64,000 nucleotides of DNA, taken from positions 62,001 through 126,000 of the forward strand of contig JAHJGM010000011.1 in the NCBI GenBank assembly GCA_018824305.1, written 5' to 3'. Under the pieces are notes generated by a model. That model did no database searches, was not told the DNA's origin, and saw only the letters and a program-made list of their open reading frames with translations. Within the stretch, counting starts at the first letter, position 1. Each line of letters starts with the position of its first letter. Both the position numbers and the translations under genes were made by a program. Shown in pieces: positions 35,400-43,960 of this stretch. Source of the DNA: a bacterium (GTDB lineage: Bacteria; Campylobacterota; Campylobacteria; Campylobacterales; Sulfurimonadaceae).

Positions 35400-36194
35400 T
35401 TAAATATTACGTTCTGTCGCGTTTGACACTGAGACTTCTCCACCAGCTTCTTTTGCTTTACGAGCTGCGGCACGTTCGGCGAGAATCTCTTGAAGTTTAG
35501 CATTGCTCTGAGTCGCTTGTCCTTGTGTTTTATAACGTTCCATCCGTTTTTCAGTATCAGCTCCAGCAGCTCGACTCATAGTTTTAGCAGTAGCCTGTTT
35601 TTTACGGATTGTGTTACGAATCGCATCGACACCTGAACGATTGATAGATTGTTTCAGCCCCATCTCTTCTCTGGCAAGATTTTCTTCAAGAGTGGCCAAT
35701 GCTAGATCTGAAACAGATTCTTCCTCTTCGCGCTTGATATCATTAATCTCATCCTTAATCTTGTTAAGCATCATCTGCTTATCTTCAAGTTTAGTTTCCA
35801 TATCAGCGATTTCAGTAGCTAAATTCTCTTGCTCTTCATCAATTGCATGCTGGCGAGCGTCCATCCTATTGAAGTCTTCAAGAGCCTGCATGTCTTCTGG
35901 ATTGCTTTCCACAACGCTGATGATCCCCTCAAGAGTCCTTTGCAAAGCAATTTCCTCTTTATTGAGTGCTACAAGACGTGCCTCTTTTTGTGCTTTGATG
36001 TTCTCAATACCTGCAACACCGCTAATGACCTGCTCAAACTGTCCAATCAGCTGATCCCGTAGTGCAGTGTAACCTGCGCGAACTCCATCTTCGCTTCCTG
36101 TGTAGACACTGTCAGCAACATTATTTGCTTTATATTGACCCAATGTAATGACTGCCATCACAATGCGTCCAATAGCTCGTAAAAAATTACCCAT
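35400..36194 (-). CDS. PspA/IM30-family protein
   Basis: A 264-residue, almost entirely helical protein. The N-terminal amphipathic segment (MGNFLRAIGRIVMAVITLG) can lie on membranes. Long coiled coils span 50-200 (KEEIALQRTLEGI, EEQENLATEIADMETKLEDKQMMLNKI). PspA/IM30 proteins are ESCRT-III-like and stabilise damaged inner membranes. No PspF, PspB or PspC gene is nearby, so this is not a classical phage-shock operon. The gene overlaps its upstream neighbour by eight bases. Confidence 0.82.
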   Translation of the reverse strand: MGNFLRAIGRIVMAVITLGQYKANNVADSVYTGSEDGVRAGYTALRDQLIGQFEQVISGVAGIENIKAQKEARLVALNKEEIALQRTLEGIISVVESNPEDMQALEDFNRMDARQHAIDEEQENLATEIADMETKLEDKQMMLNKIKDEINDIKREEEESVSDLALATLEENLAREEMGLKQSINRSGVDAIRNTIRKKQATAKTMSRAAGADTEKRMERYKTQGQATQSNAKLQEILAERAAARKAKEAGGEVSVSNATERNI

Positions 36195-37026
36195 GTATAT
36201 TTTCCTTTAGTTGTGGTGTATATTTGGCGTAAATATTCTCTAGTTCACTGTTTTGCGCTTTAGAGAGTGTATTTAATTTCTCTTTTATGACTTTTGCGGC
36301 ATCAATTGCTTCCTGAAGTTCCAATGTTTCAAAATCCTCCTTCTCGTGTGTTTTTGATGTTAATGTTGCCAGATTTGAAGTAGCAAACACAAATGAATGA
36401 TTGAGTGAATGCAGACTTTGCTCCAATTTTGCTAGTTTAGCTTCATTGTCGTTATAAGCTTGAATAATCTGTTCCAAGTGTTTTTTGTCTGAATCTTGCA
36501 TGTATTGCTCTTGAATACTTGCAATATTGACAGAACTCTGGACAATGAGAATATCATTGATTTCCGCAAGCAGTTCAATGCCAGAGTCAAATGCCTGTCT
36601 AGCTTTTGACGTGAAATTACTGCGTAGAGAATCAGAAATGATTTTCTGTTTTTTAATAGCATTAATAAATGCAACATACCTCTCTCCCAGATCCATTTTT
36701 AGAGCCTGATAAGGAGGATATGGTGTTAAATCAAGATTCCCTAAAGTTGTATATAGTTCCCGACTGCGCTGTTCATCTTCTATTTTCATATATTCTTTTA
36801 CGCCCTCTTGCGCTAGTTCTTCAACACTGAAAAACCAGTGCCACCAATAGGAGATTCCGACAATGCCAAAAAAAGCAGATACATTCAACAATTGCAGGCT
36901 CGCTGGCCAATCTGCAAACATCATCATCAATGAAGAAAGTGAGGGTAATAAAACTCCTGCTAGTGTTAGCAAACTATATTTAAAACGGTTCCAGATGTAA
37001 TTTCGTGTATAGACTTGATGCAACAC
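36187..37026 (-). CDS. Membrane-anchored coiled-coil protein of unknown function
   Basis: A 279-residue protein. Two transmembrane helices near 18-38 and 45-65 are followed by a cytoplasmic helical region with coiled-coil character (80-279; ELYTTLGNLDLTPYPPYQALK, EAKLAKLEQSLHSLNHS). I do not recognise the family. Its position between pspA and the OmpA-fused receptor suggests that it tethers PspA or the AAA+ protein to the membrane. That is inference from context. Confidence 0.6.
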   Translation of the reverse strand: MLHQVYTRNYIWNRFKYSLLTLAGVLLPSLSSLMMMFADWPASLQLLNVSAFFGIVGISYWWHWFFSVEELAQEGVKEYMKIEDEQRSRELYTTLGNLDLTPYPPYQALKMDLGERYVAFINAIKKQKIISDSLRSNFTSKARQAFDSGIELLAEINDILIVQSSVNIASIQEQYMQDSDKKHLEQIIQAYNDNEAKLAKLEQSLHSLNHSFVFATSNLATLTSKTHEKEDFETLELQEAIDAAKVIKEKLNTLSKAQNSELENIYAKYTPQLKENIHG

Positions 37027-37034
37027 ATTAATTC

Positions 37035-38609
37035 CTAATAAGCAATAAAAAGTAGTTCAACACGGTTATGTCCATTAAGATACTGATAATAATTTTCTCC
37101 TTGCTTCGGTGGATGAATACCTTTTGAACCAAGACCAAGAGGATGGATACGATTTTTATCAATCGACCAATATTTTGAAAGGTATTCATAAACTCGCTGT
37201 GCCTTTTCTGCACTGCGTTGTACAAGCTGTTCTTCACTTAAACCTCGTGCTTTTCCAGAACGTCCGACTATGGCAACATAATAGTCAAAATTATTAATGC
37301 TATTTTGAGCAAAATCATCAAGTACTGCTTTGGCTTCCATATCAAGACGCCCATCACGTAAAAAAGTGATTTTGAGGTCATCACGGGTAAATTTAGGATC
37401 TTGTATCAATTTTAACCAAGATTCATTATCAATTGGCATGTAAAGCTTTTCCTGCTTTTGCGGAGGTGTAATCGTTCCTGCTGGATAACGAGCAAATACT
37501 TTACGTAAAAGATCAGGAAAAACAATATTTCTTGCATCTTCATTTTTCATTGGATTATGAGAAATAATCCCCATCTTTTGGAGTTTTGCAGCAACAGCAT
37601 CAATATAATCAAACATCTTATTAAGTGAGGTAGAGTGGACGCGAAAAAGTGTGTATGCATTATCGCTCAATCCAAAAAACTGTATACCTTCAAGAGATGC
37701 AGAGATATCTGTTTTTTTCAAATCTCCTCCCTGATGAATCTCGATCTCTTCGATCAGTGCAGGCATATTATCGCGAAAATATGAAACTGATTCGTAATAG
37801 ATTTGCAAAAAATCCTCAAGAGCTTCAGGATGTTTAGTCAGAAAAGTTCTGTTGACGACTACAACATCAATAATTTTCCCTAGCTGTAATTCATCTGAGC
37901 CCATTAGCACAATGAAGCCTTTTTCTTTGGCCTTGGTAATGTAAGGTTCCCAAAGACCAACTACATCATAAGTACCAGATATCAATCCATTGTAAGTCTG
38001 CTCAATATCTGGATTGGCATCGATGCCTCGACCTTTGAGCAAGATTGGGATATTAGCATCTACTGCCATTGAGCCAAGCATAAATTGACTAGTATAGGCT
38101 GCCTTAATATATTTTAGTTTTTTAAGGGCATCAATATTTGGAATCTTCTTTGGATTGGCTACGACGGCATCAGAACCTCTTGACTCAGAGATGGCTGCTA
38201 TAATTAGCGGAGTTGACATATCATCAGGTTGTGTCAAGTGCATCTGCTCAAGATAATCATGAATCGGCATAACCGCCATATCCAGTTTTCCCTCCATTAA
38301 CTTTGCAAAACGTTCTGGATAATTAGCATTATCATCTATGAGCGTTGCAGAAAGCTTAACATTTTCAAGAGCTCTACTAAAACGTTTTGATTCTAAAATA
38401 GAGTAACCTAGATAGCTATCGTATCCAATGCGAATATTAAGCTTGCTATGAGGGGTTTTGAGGAGATTTTTCGATTTGAACGTTGTCACAATTTGATCAA
38501 CACTTTGACCAACACCGGCATATTTCCATAAAGCCAATAAAATGGCCATAAGCAGCAATAAAAAACCGACAAGCCCTAAAAATACCCGTATTTTGTTCTG
38601 TGGCATCAA
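37035..38609 (-). CDS. Solute-binding protein fused to OmpA-like domain, membrane anchored
   Basis: A 524-residue protein. An uncleaved N-terminal helix (9-30) is followed by an NMT1-type binding domain (55-330: LNIRIGYDSYLGYSILESKRF, YDVVGLWEPYITKAKEKGF). An OmpA-like peptidoglycan-binding domain occupies about 410-524 (ITFLRDGRLDMEAKAVLDDFA, SAEKAQRVYEYLSKY, NRVELLF). It would sense a solute in the periplasm while linking the inner membrane to the cell wall. It overlaps the vWA gene by four bases. Confidence 0.85.
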   Translation of the reverse strand: MMPQNKIRVFLGLVGFLLLLMAILLALWKYAGVGQSVDQIVTTFKSKNLLKTPHSKLNIRIGYDSYLGYSILESKRFSRALENVKLSATLIDDNANYPERFAKLMEGKLDMAVMPIHDYLEQMHLTQPDDMSTPLIIAAISESRGSDAVVANPKKIPNIDALKKLKYIKAAYTSQFMLGSMAVDANIPILLKGRGIDANPDIEQTYNGLISGTYDVVGLWEPYITKAKEKGFIVLMGSDELQLGKIIDVVVVNRTFLTKHPEALEDFLQIYYESVSYFRDNMPALIEEIEIHQGGDLKKTDISASLEGIQFFGLSDNAYTLFRVHSTSLNKMFDYIDAVAAKLQKMGIISHNPMKNEDARNIVFPDLLRKVFARYPAGTITPPQKQEKLYMPIDNESWLKLIQDPKFTRDDLKITFLRDGRLDMEAKAVLDDFAQNSINNFDYYVAIVGRSGKARGLSEEQLVQRSAEKAQRVYEYLSKYWSIDKNRIHPLGLGSKGIHPPKQGENYYQYLNGHNRVELLFIAY

Positions 38610-39232
38610 AAATCCTGAGCAACAAAACCGGTGTTAGAACTCACCTCGGCATTGATAGCACGTTGCATAGCCGATACTAGCTGTTTGACAGAGGATGCCT
38701 CGACAAAATCAGTCACTTCACGCAATCCATGTCGATTGATATCTATACCGATTGTTTTGATAGTAATACCCTGTTCGATGACACGATCTACTTCTGCAAA
38801 CATCGCAGTTGGATTATCAGCTACACCATCAGTAACGATCACGATAGTGTAGCTTCCATATCCAGCCTGCTTTTGTTGCTGCTTTCGTAGTTCCTTACTA
38901 GCAAGACTCAGTGCTTTTGTAATAGGTGTCGTGCCGCGAGCTTTAAGAGCATTGATACGTTCGGTAGCACGCTTACGTTGATTTGCATCAACAGACTGAA
39001 GTGAAAAAACATAACCTCCATTTAAAGCATAAACTCCTAGATTATAGGTAGAAGGAAGATGTTTAATAAACTGCGATGTCGCCTTTTTAGCGCGTGTAAT
39101 GCGAGAATTAATTAGCCCTGCCATTGAACCGCTATCGTCAAAAATAACAATAATGTTTTTTCGCAATGTAGGATCTTCATCTGCATGCAAAAACATTGGT
39201 AGGAGTAATAAGATAAAAATAAGACTTTTCAT
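38606..39232 (-). CDS. Secreted von Willebrand factor A domain protein
   Basis: A 208-residue exported protein: signal peptide MKSLIFILLLLPMFLHA, then a vWA domain with an intact metal site (DxSxS at D32, S34, S36; threonine in ARGTTPITKAL; aspartate in VTDGVAD). It should bind a protein partner through a divalent metal. There is no C-terminal helix, so it is probably free in the periplasm. The gene directly abuts its neighbours. The last codons (QDF, CAGGATTTTT) double as the ribosome-binding site of the next gene. Confidence 0.88.
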   Translation of the reverse strand: MKSLIFILLLLPMFLHADEDPTLRKNIIVIFDDSGSMAGLINSRITRAKKATSQFIKHLPSTYNLGVYALNGGYVFSLQSVDANQRKRATERINALKARGTTPITKALSLASKELRKQQQKQAGYGSYTIVIVTDGVADNPTAMFAEVDRVIEQGITIKTIGIDINRHGLREVTDFVEASSVKQLVSAMQRAINAEVSSNTGFVAQDF

Positions 39233-40930
39233 CTAAAAATCCTGAGTTTCACTAAATTCAGAAATTTCCGCATTATAGTTGGTTATAACGAATTCGACAC
39301 GAATATTTTTTAAAAACTGCTGTTCATCTTTAGGTACTTCATATATCGGAGCATCACCTCCAGCACCCAAAACAACCATACGACTTGCATCTAGATCATA
39401 ACTATGTTTTTTTGCATAAGTAACAATCGCCCGTTTAACTGCATTGGCACGCTCTTTTGATGTTTGGTTTGCAGCATTACGCACATTATTAAGTTCAGTT
39501 TGTATGAGCTGAATGCTCATGGTTTGAAGGTTATGATTGTTACCTGTGACTTTTTTGAGATAACGTTCAACTTTGACAAGATTCTGCACCTTACCATCTT
39601 TTTTAAATTCGACGGCTTTATTCCATGCGCGCAACAACTGTGGATCTACATTACCGACAATTTTAATTACTGCTCCACCATATGTAGCAGTCAAGCGAAT
39701 AGCTTCTTCAAAATCTGTACCGTAAGTTGTCTCGGAAAAACTACTCTGATTTGGTTTAAAATAGATTGTTTTTTTAAAGATATCTTGTCCTTGCCCCTTT
39801 GTATCCAATGTTTTTACTTTTCCAAGAACACTGGCTTGAGTTTGTTGATCAAGTTCTTTTAGTTCAGCACCTTTACTGATTTTCACTTTCCAATCATACG
39901 TACCAATCGTTAGTTGACTTGAACTAATGTAGTTAGACTTTGCATATGCAGCAACAATTTCAGCAGTTTTACGGTTGAAGTTTATCAAATTAGTAGGACT
40001 ATACAAAAAGTTCTCAGAACGGCTCTGGTTATGAAAACGAGTTTCATCACGCATGCCTGTTAAATCCTCAGTCCCCTGCTTACCGCTGCCAAATAACAGT
40101 TCTGCCGTTTCTTTAATAAGAGCATCGTTCATAATGTGTTTTAAAGAGTTAAAGTAAGCATTACGAATCTTTTGTAGCTCTGTAGCATGTTGCACTGCCC
40201 AGTCTGCGCGTACAAAAATAACATCTTTTATAGCATCATTCATAACTTTCGTAGAAGTGAGAACATGGAGTCCAGGTATCGCGTACTCCCCTTGTGTCAG
40301 CGTTGCAGCACTAGGTGAAATAACAAAGGCGATATCAACAGAACTATCTTCTGCAATGGCAGATTCAGGGGAATTCTCACCAAAAAGATTTGCGGTATAT
40401 TTTATGTTGACATCGCTTAGCTTAAGATGAATAGAGTTAAGCAATTGAACCAGCCATCCCATATGCGGGCCACCCCATTGGATAGCAATAACAGGTTTTT
40501 TTCCTGCTTTAACCATTGCTTCGAGCTGATTAAAGTTTTTAATCGCTTTTTTTGCCACAATTACATCGCCACCAAGAGAGTCAGAGACCGAATGGAATAC
40601 GATCATATTGATCCCTTTTTGCTTTAACGCATCGGCTATCATAACACCAGAACCGACAGTCTGGCGAATAAAAGGTGTTTTTCCATCTAACACATCATTG
40701 ATTTGTTCGATAGGATCATCAACAAGCTTAATGCCTTTTGGAAAAAGATGCTTGTTGTCTACTGCAAGTAATGCATCAGCCCATGTAATCACAGGCATGT
40801 GATAATTTAAACTGACTGGTTTTGGTGCACCAGACTTAATACTTTTACTAAAAGGAACTGGATTAACGTAACTGTTGGCATAAAGTGACGTTAAAAGGAA
40901 AAAGAAAGTGCCAAGAACATTTTTAAGCAT
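39233..40930 (-). CDS. Periplasmic solute-binding protein fused to OmpA-like domain
   Basis: A 565-residue exported protein and the first gene of the operon. A signal peptide (LGTFFFLLTSLYANS) is followed by an NMT1-like binding domain (40-330: ITWADALLAVDNKHLFPKG, IAIQWGGPHMGWL, VDIAFVISPSA). An OmpA-like domain follows (395-555: TIYFKPNQSSFSETTYGTDFEEA, SKERANAVKRAIVTYA, NIRVEFVI) with a long insertion. It is a second peptidoglycan-anchored receptor, soluble rather than membrane-tethered. Its last codons (QDF) again contain the downstream ribosome-binding site. Confidence 0.85.
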   Translation of the reverse strand: MLKNVLGTFFFLLTSLYANSYVNPVPFSKSIKSGAPKPVSLNYHMPVITWADALLAVDNKHLFPKGIKLVDDPIEQINDVLDGKTPFIRQTVGSGVMIADALKQKGINMIVFHSVSDSLGGDVIVAKKAIKNFNQLEAMVKAGKKPVIAIQWGGPHMGWLVQLLNSIHLKLSDVNIKYTANLFGENSPESAIAEDSSVDIAFVISPSAATLTQGEYAIPGLHVLTSTKVMNDAIKDVIFVRADWAVQHATELQKIRNAYFNSLKHIMNDALIKETAELLFGSGKQGTEDLTGMRDETRFHNQSRSENFLYSPTNLINFNRKTAEIVAAYAKSNYISSSQLTIGTYDWKVKISKGAELKELDQQTQASVLGKVKTLDTKGQGQDIFKKTIYFKPNQSSFSETTYGTDFEEAIRLTATYGGAVIKIVGNVDPQLLRAWNKAVEFKKDGKVQNLVKVERYLKKVTGNNHNLQTMSIQLIQTELNNVRNAANQTSKERANAVKRAIVTYAKKHSYDLDASRMVVLGAGGDAPIYEVPKDEQQFLKNIRVEFVITNYNAEISEFSETQDF

Positions 40931-41227
40931 ACTACCTGCCTTGTTTTCATTGGTTTATTAACGTTAGTATAGCATCACTTTTAAAAATGTGGCTTAAAGC
41001 ACTTAATAGAACAATTACTGTGAACAGTATAAATAAAAAGTTATTTTCTATTGAATAACATCACGGCTGCAATATCACAAACAGTTTTTTTACAAATAAA
41101 TACTTTTGATAAAAAAAGTAAAATATCAAGATGGTATATAAAAACAAAAGATTTAAAGTCTTTCCCCCCCCTTCCCCTTGAAAATCAAAAGAGTGTATAA
41201 TTGCAAAATATCGAAAAAGGAGGTCAA
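40931..41227. other. Divergent intergenic region with putative promoters and a C8 tract
   Basis: No gene was seen on either strand. It holds an extended -10 element (TGCTATACT, minus strand, 40974-40966) that could serve the nine-gene operon. It also has an AT-rich stretch and a run of eight C at 41164-41171 (followed by TTCCCC) about 60 bases upstream of the short leader frame at 41228. Confidence 0.45.
40966..40974 (-). promoter_or_regulatory. Putative extended -10 of the 31-41 kb operon
   Basis: TGCTATACT on the minus strand lies 36 bases upstream of the first operon gene. There is no convincing -35 hexamer. Confidence 0.35.
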
Positions 41228-41278
41228 GTGAACGATAAGAATGGTAATTTGAAGAGGTTTAAATGGCAATATTTGTAG
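41228..41278 (+). CDS. Short leader frame (16 codons) with consensus Shine-Dalgarno
   Basis: GTG at 41228 follows AAGGAGGT, a full match to the anti-Shine-Dalgarno, spaced four bases. The frame encodes 16 residues and stops at 41278, 16 bases past the ATG of the transporter, in another frame. The transporter has its own weaker AGAGG. The leader could couple translation, or the strong site could simply load ribosomes. The peptide itself resembles nothing known. Confidence 0.4.
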   Translation: MNDKNGNLKRFKWQYL

Positions 41279-42972
41279 GTCTTTCTATTATTATACTACT
41301 TGTACTATTAGCTCAAAATAGAGTTAAGCCGACAATCTTATTTTTTGGTTTAATCTTACTATATTATTCTCTTGATTTAATCGAAACCAAGAGTATGCTA
41401 AATAATTTTACTAATAAATCATTAGTCACTCTAATACTGCTATTAGTTATATCTATAGTATTTGAAAAAACGACTTTTATATCTACAATATCAAATAAAA
41501 TTTTTTCAAAATCTTATAATAAATCTTTGCTAAAAATGAGTTTTTTCGTCTCTTTGTTCTCTGCTTTTTTAAATAACACCGCGGTGGTAGCTTCTATGAT
41601 AAGTGTTGTTCAACAAAATAGATTTCATGCACCGTCTAAACTTTTATTACCACTGTCTTATGCAGCTATTTTTGGAGGTACAATGACCCTTGTCGGTACT
41701 TCTACAAACTTAATAGTAAATGGATTTGTAATAGAAAGAGGGCTAGAACCTTTGAATCTATTTGACTTTATGTATGTTGGAGTTCCCATTGCAATATTTG
41801 GAGGAATTACACTTCTTGTTGTAGCGAAATTTTTACCGGAAATTAAAAATAAAGAGGAAAAACAAGAATATTTTATTGAAGCAAAAGTAGCTAAAACTTC
41901 AAAGATGATCGGAAAATCAATTATAGAGAATAATCTTAGAAATCTTGAACATCTTTTTTTAAGTGAAGTAATAAGAGATAACTATACGATTTCCCCGATA
42001 AATCCCTCTGAGATACTCCAAGCTGATGATATATTGGTATTTTGCGGAGATATAAAGCAGATCGAAATTTTAAATCATTTTGACGGTTTGATCTTAGAAC
42101 ATAACAAACATGAATCAAAAAATCTTGTGAACGTAATCATCTCTCATGAATCAAACTTAATAAATCAAAAAATAAAAGATTCTAACTTCAGAACAAAATT
42201 TGATGCTTCGATTGTATCAATCAAAAGAGGAGATAAGAATTTATCTACAAATATTGGCAATGTAATTTTGGAAATCGGGGACAATCTTATCTTAGCAGTA
42301 GGAAAAGATTTTTATAAAAGAGATAATCTGAAAAAAAATTTTCATATCTTGGGAGATATTGGAATAGAGAAAAAATTAAGTTTTTTACAAAGTATGATTG
42401 TAGCGATTAGTTTTCTTTCGATACTGCTTTTAAGTCTTTTAGAAATATTACCTCTTATAAAAGGGCTTTTTATACTTTTAGCTTTTTATTTAATCATCGG
42501 ATTTTTAAACCTCTCGGAGGTAAAAAGACGGTTTCCTCACGATTTAATTATTATTATAGGTTCTGCTCTAGGTATTGCATCTGTTATGATTGATAGTGGT
42601 GTTGCAAATGCTTTGGCAAATTTTTTAAACAGTAGTTTTGGAAGCTTTGGAGTATATGGTTCTTTTATCTCCATTTATCTTTTGACTTTTCTTTTAACAG
42701 AGATAATTACAAACAACGCTGCGGCAGCTTTGAGTTTTCCTATTGCTTATGTAACTGCAACAAATCTTGGAGTCGATGTTACACCTTTTATTTTTGCTGT
42801 TGCATATGGTGCAAGTGCAAGCTTTATGACACCATATGGTTATCAAACAAATCTTATGGTCTCAAGCATAGGTGGATATACGTTTAAAACATTTTTAAAA
42901 TCCGGAGCTTTAGTATCATTCGTATACTCTTTCATAGTTATAGCACTTATACCTATAGTATTTCCATTTTAA
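41263..42972 (+). CDS. SLC13/DASS-family anion transporter with RCK_C (TrkA-C) domains
   Basis: A 569-residue membrane protein. About five helices (1-190) contain the SLC13 hairpin FSAFLNNTAVVASMI and GTSTNLIVNG. A cytoplasmic insert with two TrkA-C-like domains (200-365) follows, and then a second membrane half (375-569) with ITNNAAAALSFPIAY and SFMTPYGYQTNLMV. The family carries sulfate, dicarboxylates or other anions driven by sodium or protons. The gene is AT-richer than most of the window. It is divergent from the nine-gene operon. Confidence 0.88.
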   Translation: MAIFVGLSIIILLVLLAQNRVKPTILFFGLILLYYSLDLIETKSMLNNFTNKSLVTLILLLVISIVFEKTTFISTISNKIFSKSYNKSLLKMSFFVSLFSAFLNNTAVVASMISVVQQNRFHAPSKLLLPLSYAAIFGGTMTLVGTSTNLIVNGFVIERGLEPLNLFDFMYVGVPIAIFGGITLLVVAKFLPEIKNKEEKQEYFIEAKVAKTSKMIGKSIIENNLRNLEHLFLSEVIRDNYTISPINPSEILQADDILVFCGDIKQIEILNHFDGLILEHNKHESKNLVNVIISHESNLINQKIKDSNFRTKFDASIVSIKRGDKNLSTNIGNVILEIGDNLILAVGKDFYKRDNLKKNFHILGDIGIEKKLSFLQSMIVAISFLSILLLSLLEILPLIKGLFILLAFYLIIGFLNLSEVKRRFPHDLIIIIGSALGIASVMIDSGVANALANFLNSSFGSFGVYGSFISIYLLTFLLTEIITNNAAAALSFPIAYVTATNLGVDVTPFIFAVAYGASASFMTPYGYQTNLMVSSIGGYTFKTFLKSGALVSFVYSFIVIALIPIVFPF

Positions 42973-43000
42973 TTTAAATAGATAAGATGTTTAATAACTC

Positions 43001-43891
43001 TTATCCTTTTAACCCTCTTTTCATATTAAACAGCATTACGGCTAAAAATGCCAATACACAGCCGACTACCGTAGATAATGCGATACTTTCTCCATATACG
43101 AACCAGCTTGAGACTATGGCACCTACGGGGACGATGAACATAAAGACTCCCGTTCTGTGTGCACCGATCTTGCCTGCTGAGAGAAAAAAGAGTGCCGTGC
43201 TGAATGTCCCCGGAAACACGCCTATAAAGATGATAGTAGCCCAGAACACACCGTCATAAGCACCAAAATCAAAAGGATGGTGCGGCAGTGCAAAAAGCAT
43301 ATTCGTGAAACCCGTTATACCAAAAACCACCAGTGTATAAAACATCGGATTCGCTCTTTTGGATGCTTTTTGCGAAAGGATCGTCACTAATGCCCAGACA
43401 ACGGCACACTCCAAAAAGTATGAGCTCTCGACATTTAAAAAGGCGAACCCCTCAAAAGGAACACGAAGCAGTATGAGCGCACCGAAAACTCCGATGGAAA
43501 GTGCCGCTATCTGTCTTGTCGAGACCTTCGTCCCCAGTATCGCAATGGACATCAAATAGGTAAATATCGGTGCAAGAGCCGTGACCATCGTACCGCCATA
43601 ACCTGCCTGCCCGTGAGAAAGCCCCGCAAAGAAAAGGTAGTTGAACAGTGATGTCAAAAGCCCTGCACCGAGCATGTAGACAAATCCCATCCTATCGGTT
43701 TTAAGAGGTACTTTGAGGTACCAGATGACAGGAATGATGGTAATAAAAGAGATGGCATACCGCCAAAATGCCGCCACTTCGGCATTTGAATGTTCAGCCG
43801 CTGCTTTACCGGCAGTCCAAGCGACACCCCAAAGCAGCATCGCTACGATCATGCCGATAAAATAACGTGTGGAATTTTTAGTCTCTTCCAT
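43001..43891 (-). CDS. EamA/DMT-family transporter
   Basis: A 296-residue protein with ten transmembrane helices in two EamA repeats (MLLWGVAWTAGKAAAE at the start of the first; AVVWALVTILSQKASKR at the start of the second). The family exports amino acids or metabolites; no specificity is deducible. It is a single gene, convergent with the SLC13 gene. Confidence 0.9.
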   Translation of the reverse strand: MEETKNSTRYFIGMIVAMLLWGVAWTAGKAAAEHSNAEVAAFWRYAISFITIIPVIWYLKVPLKTDRMGFVYMLGAGLLTSLFNYLFFAGLSHGQAGYGGTMVTALAPIFTYLMSIAILGTKVSTRQIAALSIGVFGALILLRVPFEGFAFLNVESSYFLECAVVWALVTILSQKASKRANPMFYTLVVFGITGFTNMLFALPHHPFDFGAYDGVFWATIIFIGVFPGTFSTALFFLSAGKIGAHRTGVFMFIVPVGAIVSSWFVYGESIALSTVVGCVLAFLAVMLFNMKRGLKG

Positions 43892-43960
43892 TCATCTGCC
43901 TTAAAAAATTTTTGACATTATATTCCAATAATATGTCCGACACAATCTAAAAATTGCTAT

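Noticed and set aside
35611..36054. Serine/leucine-rich frame of 147 codons opposite pspA
   Set aside because: Coiled-coil genes often leave long antisense frames because Glu/Lys codons read as Ser/Leu; no signal or motif.
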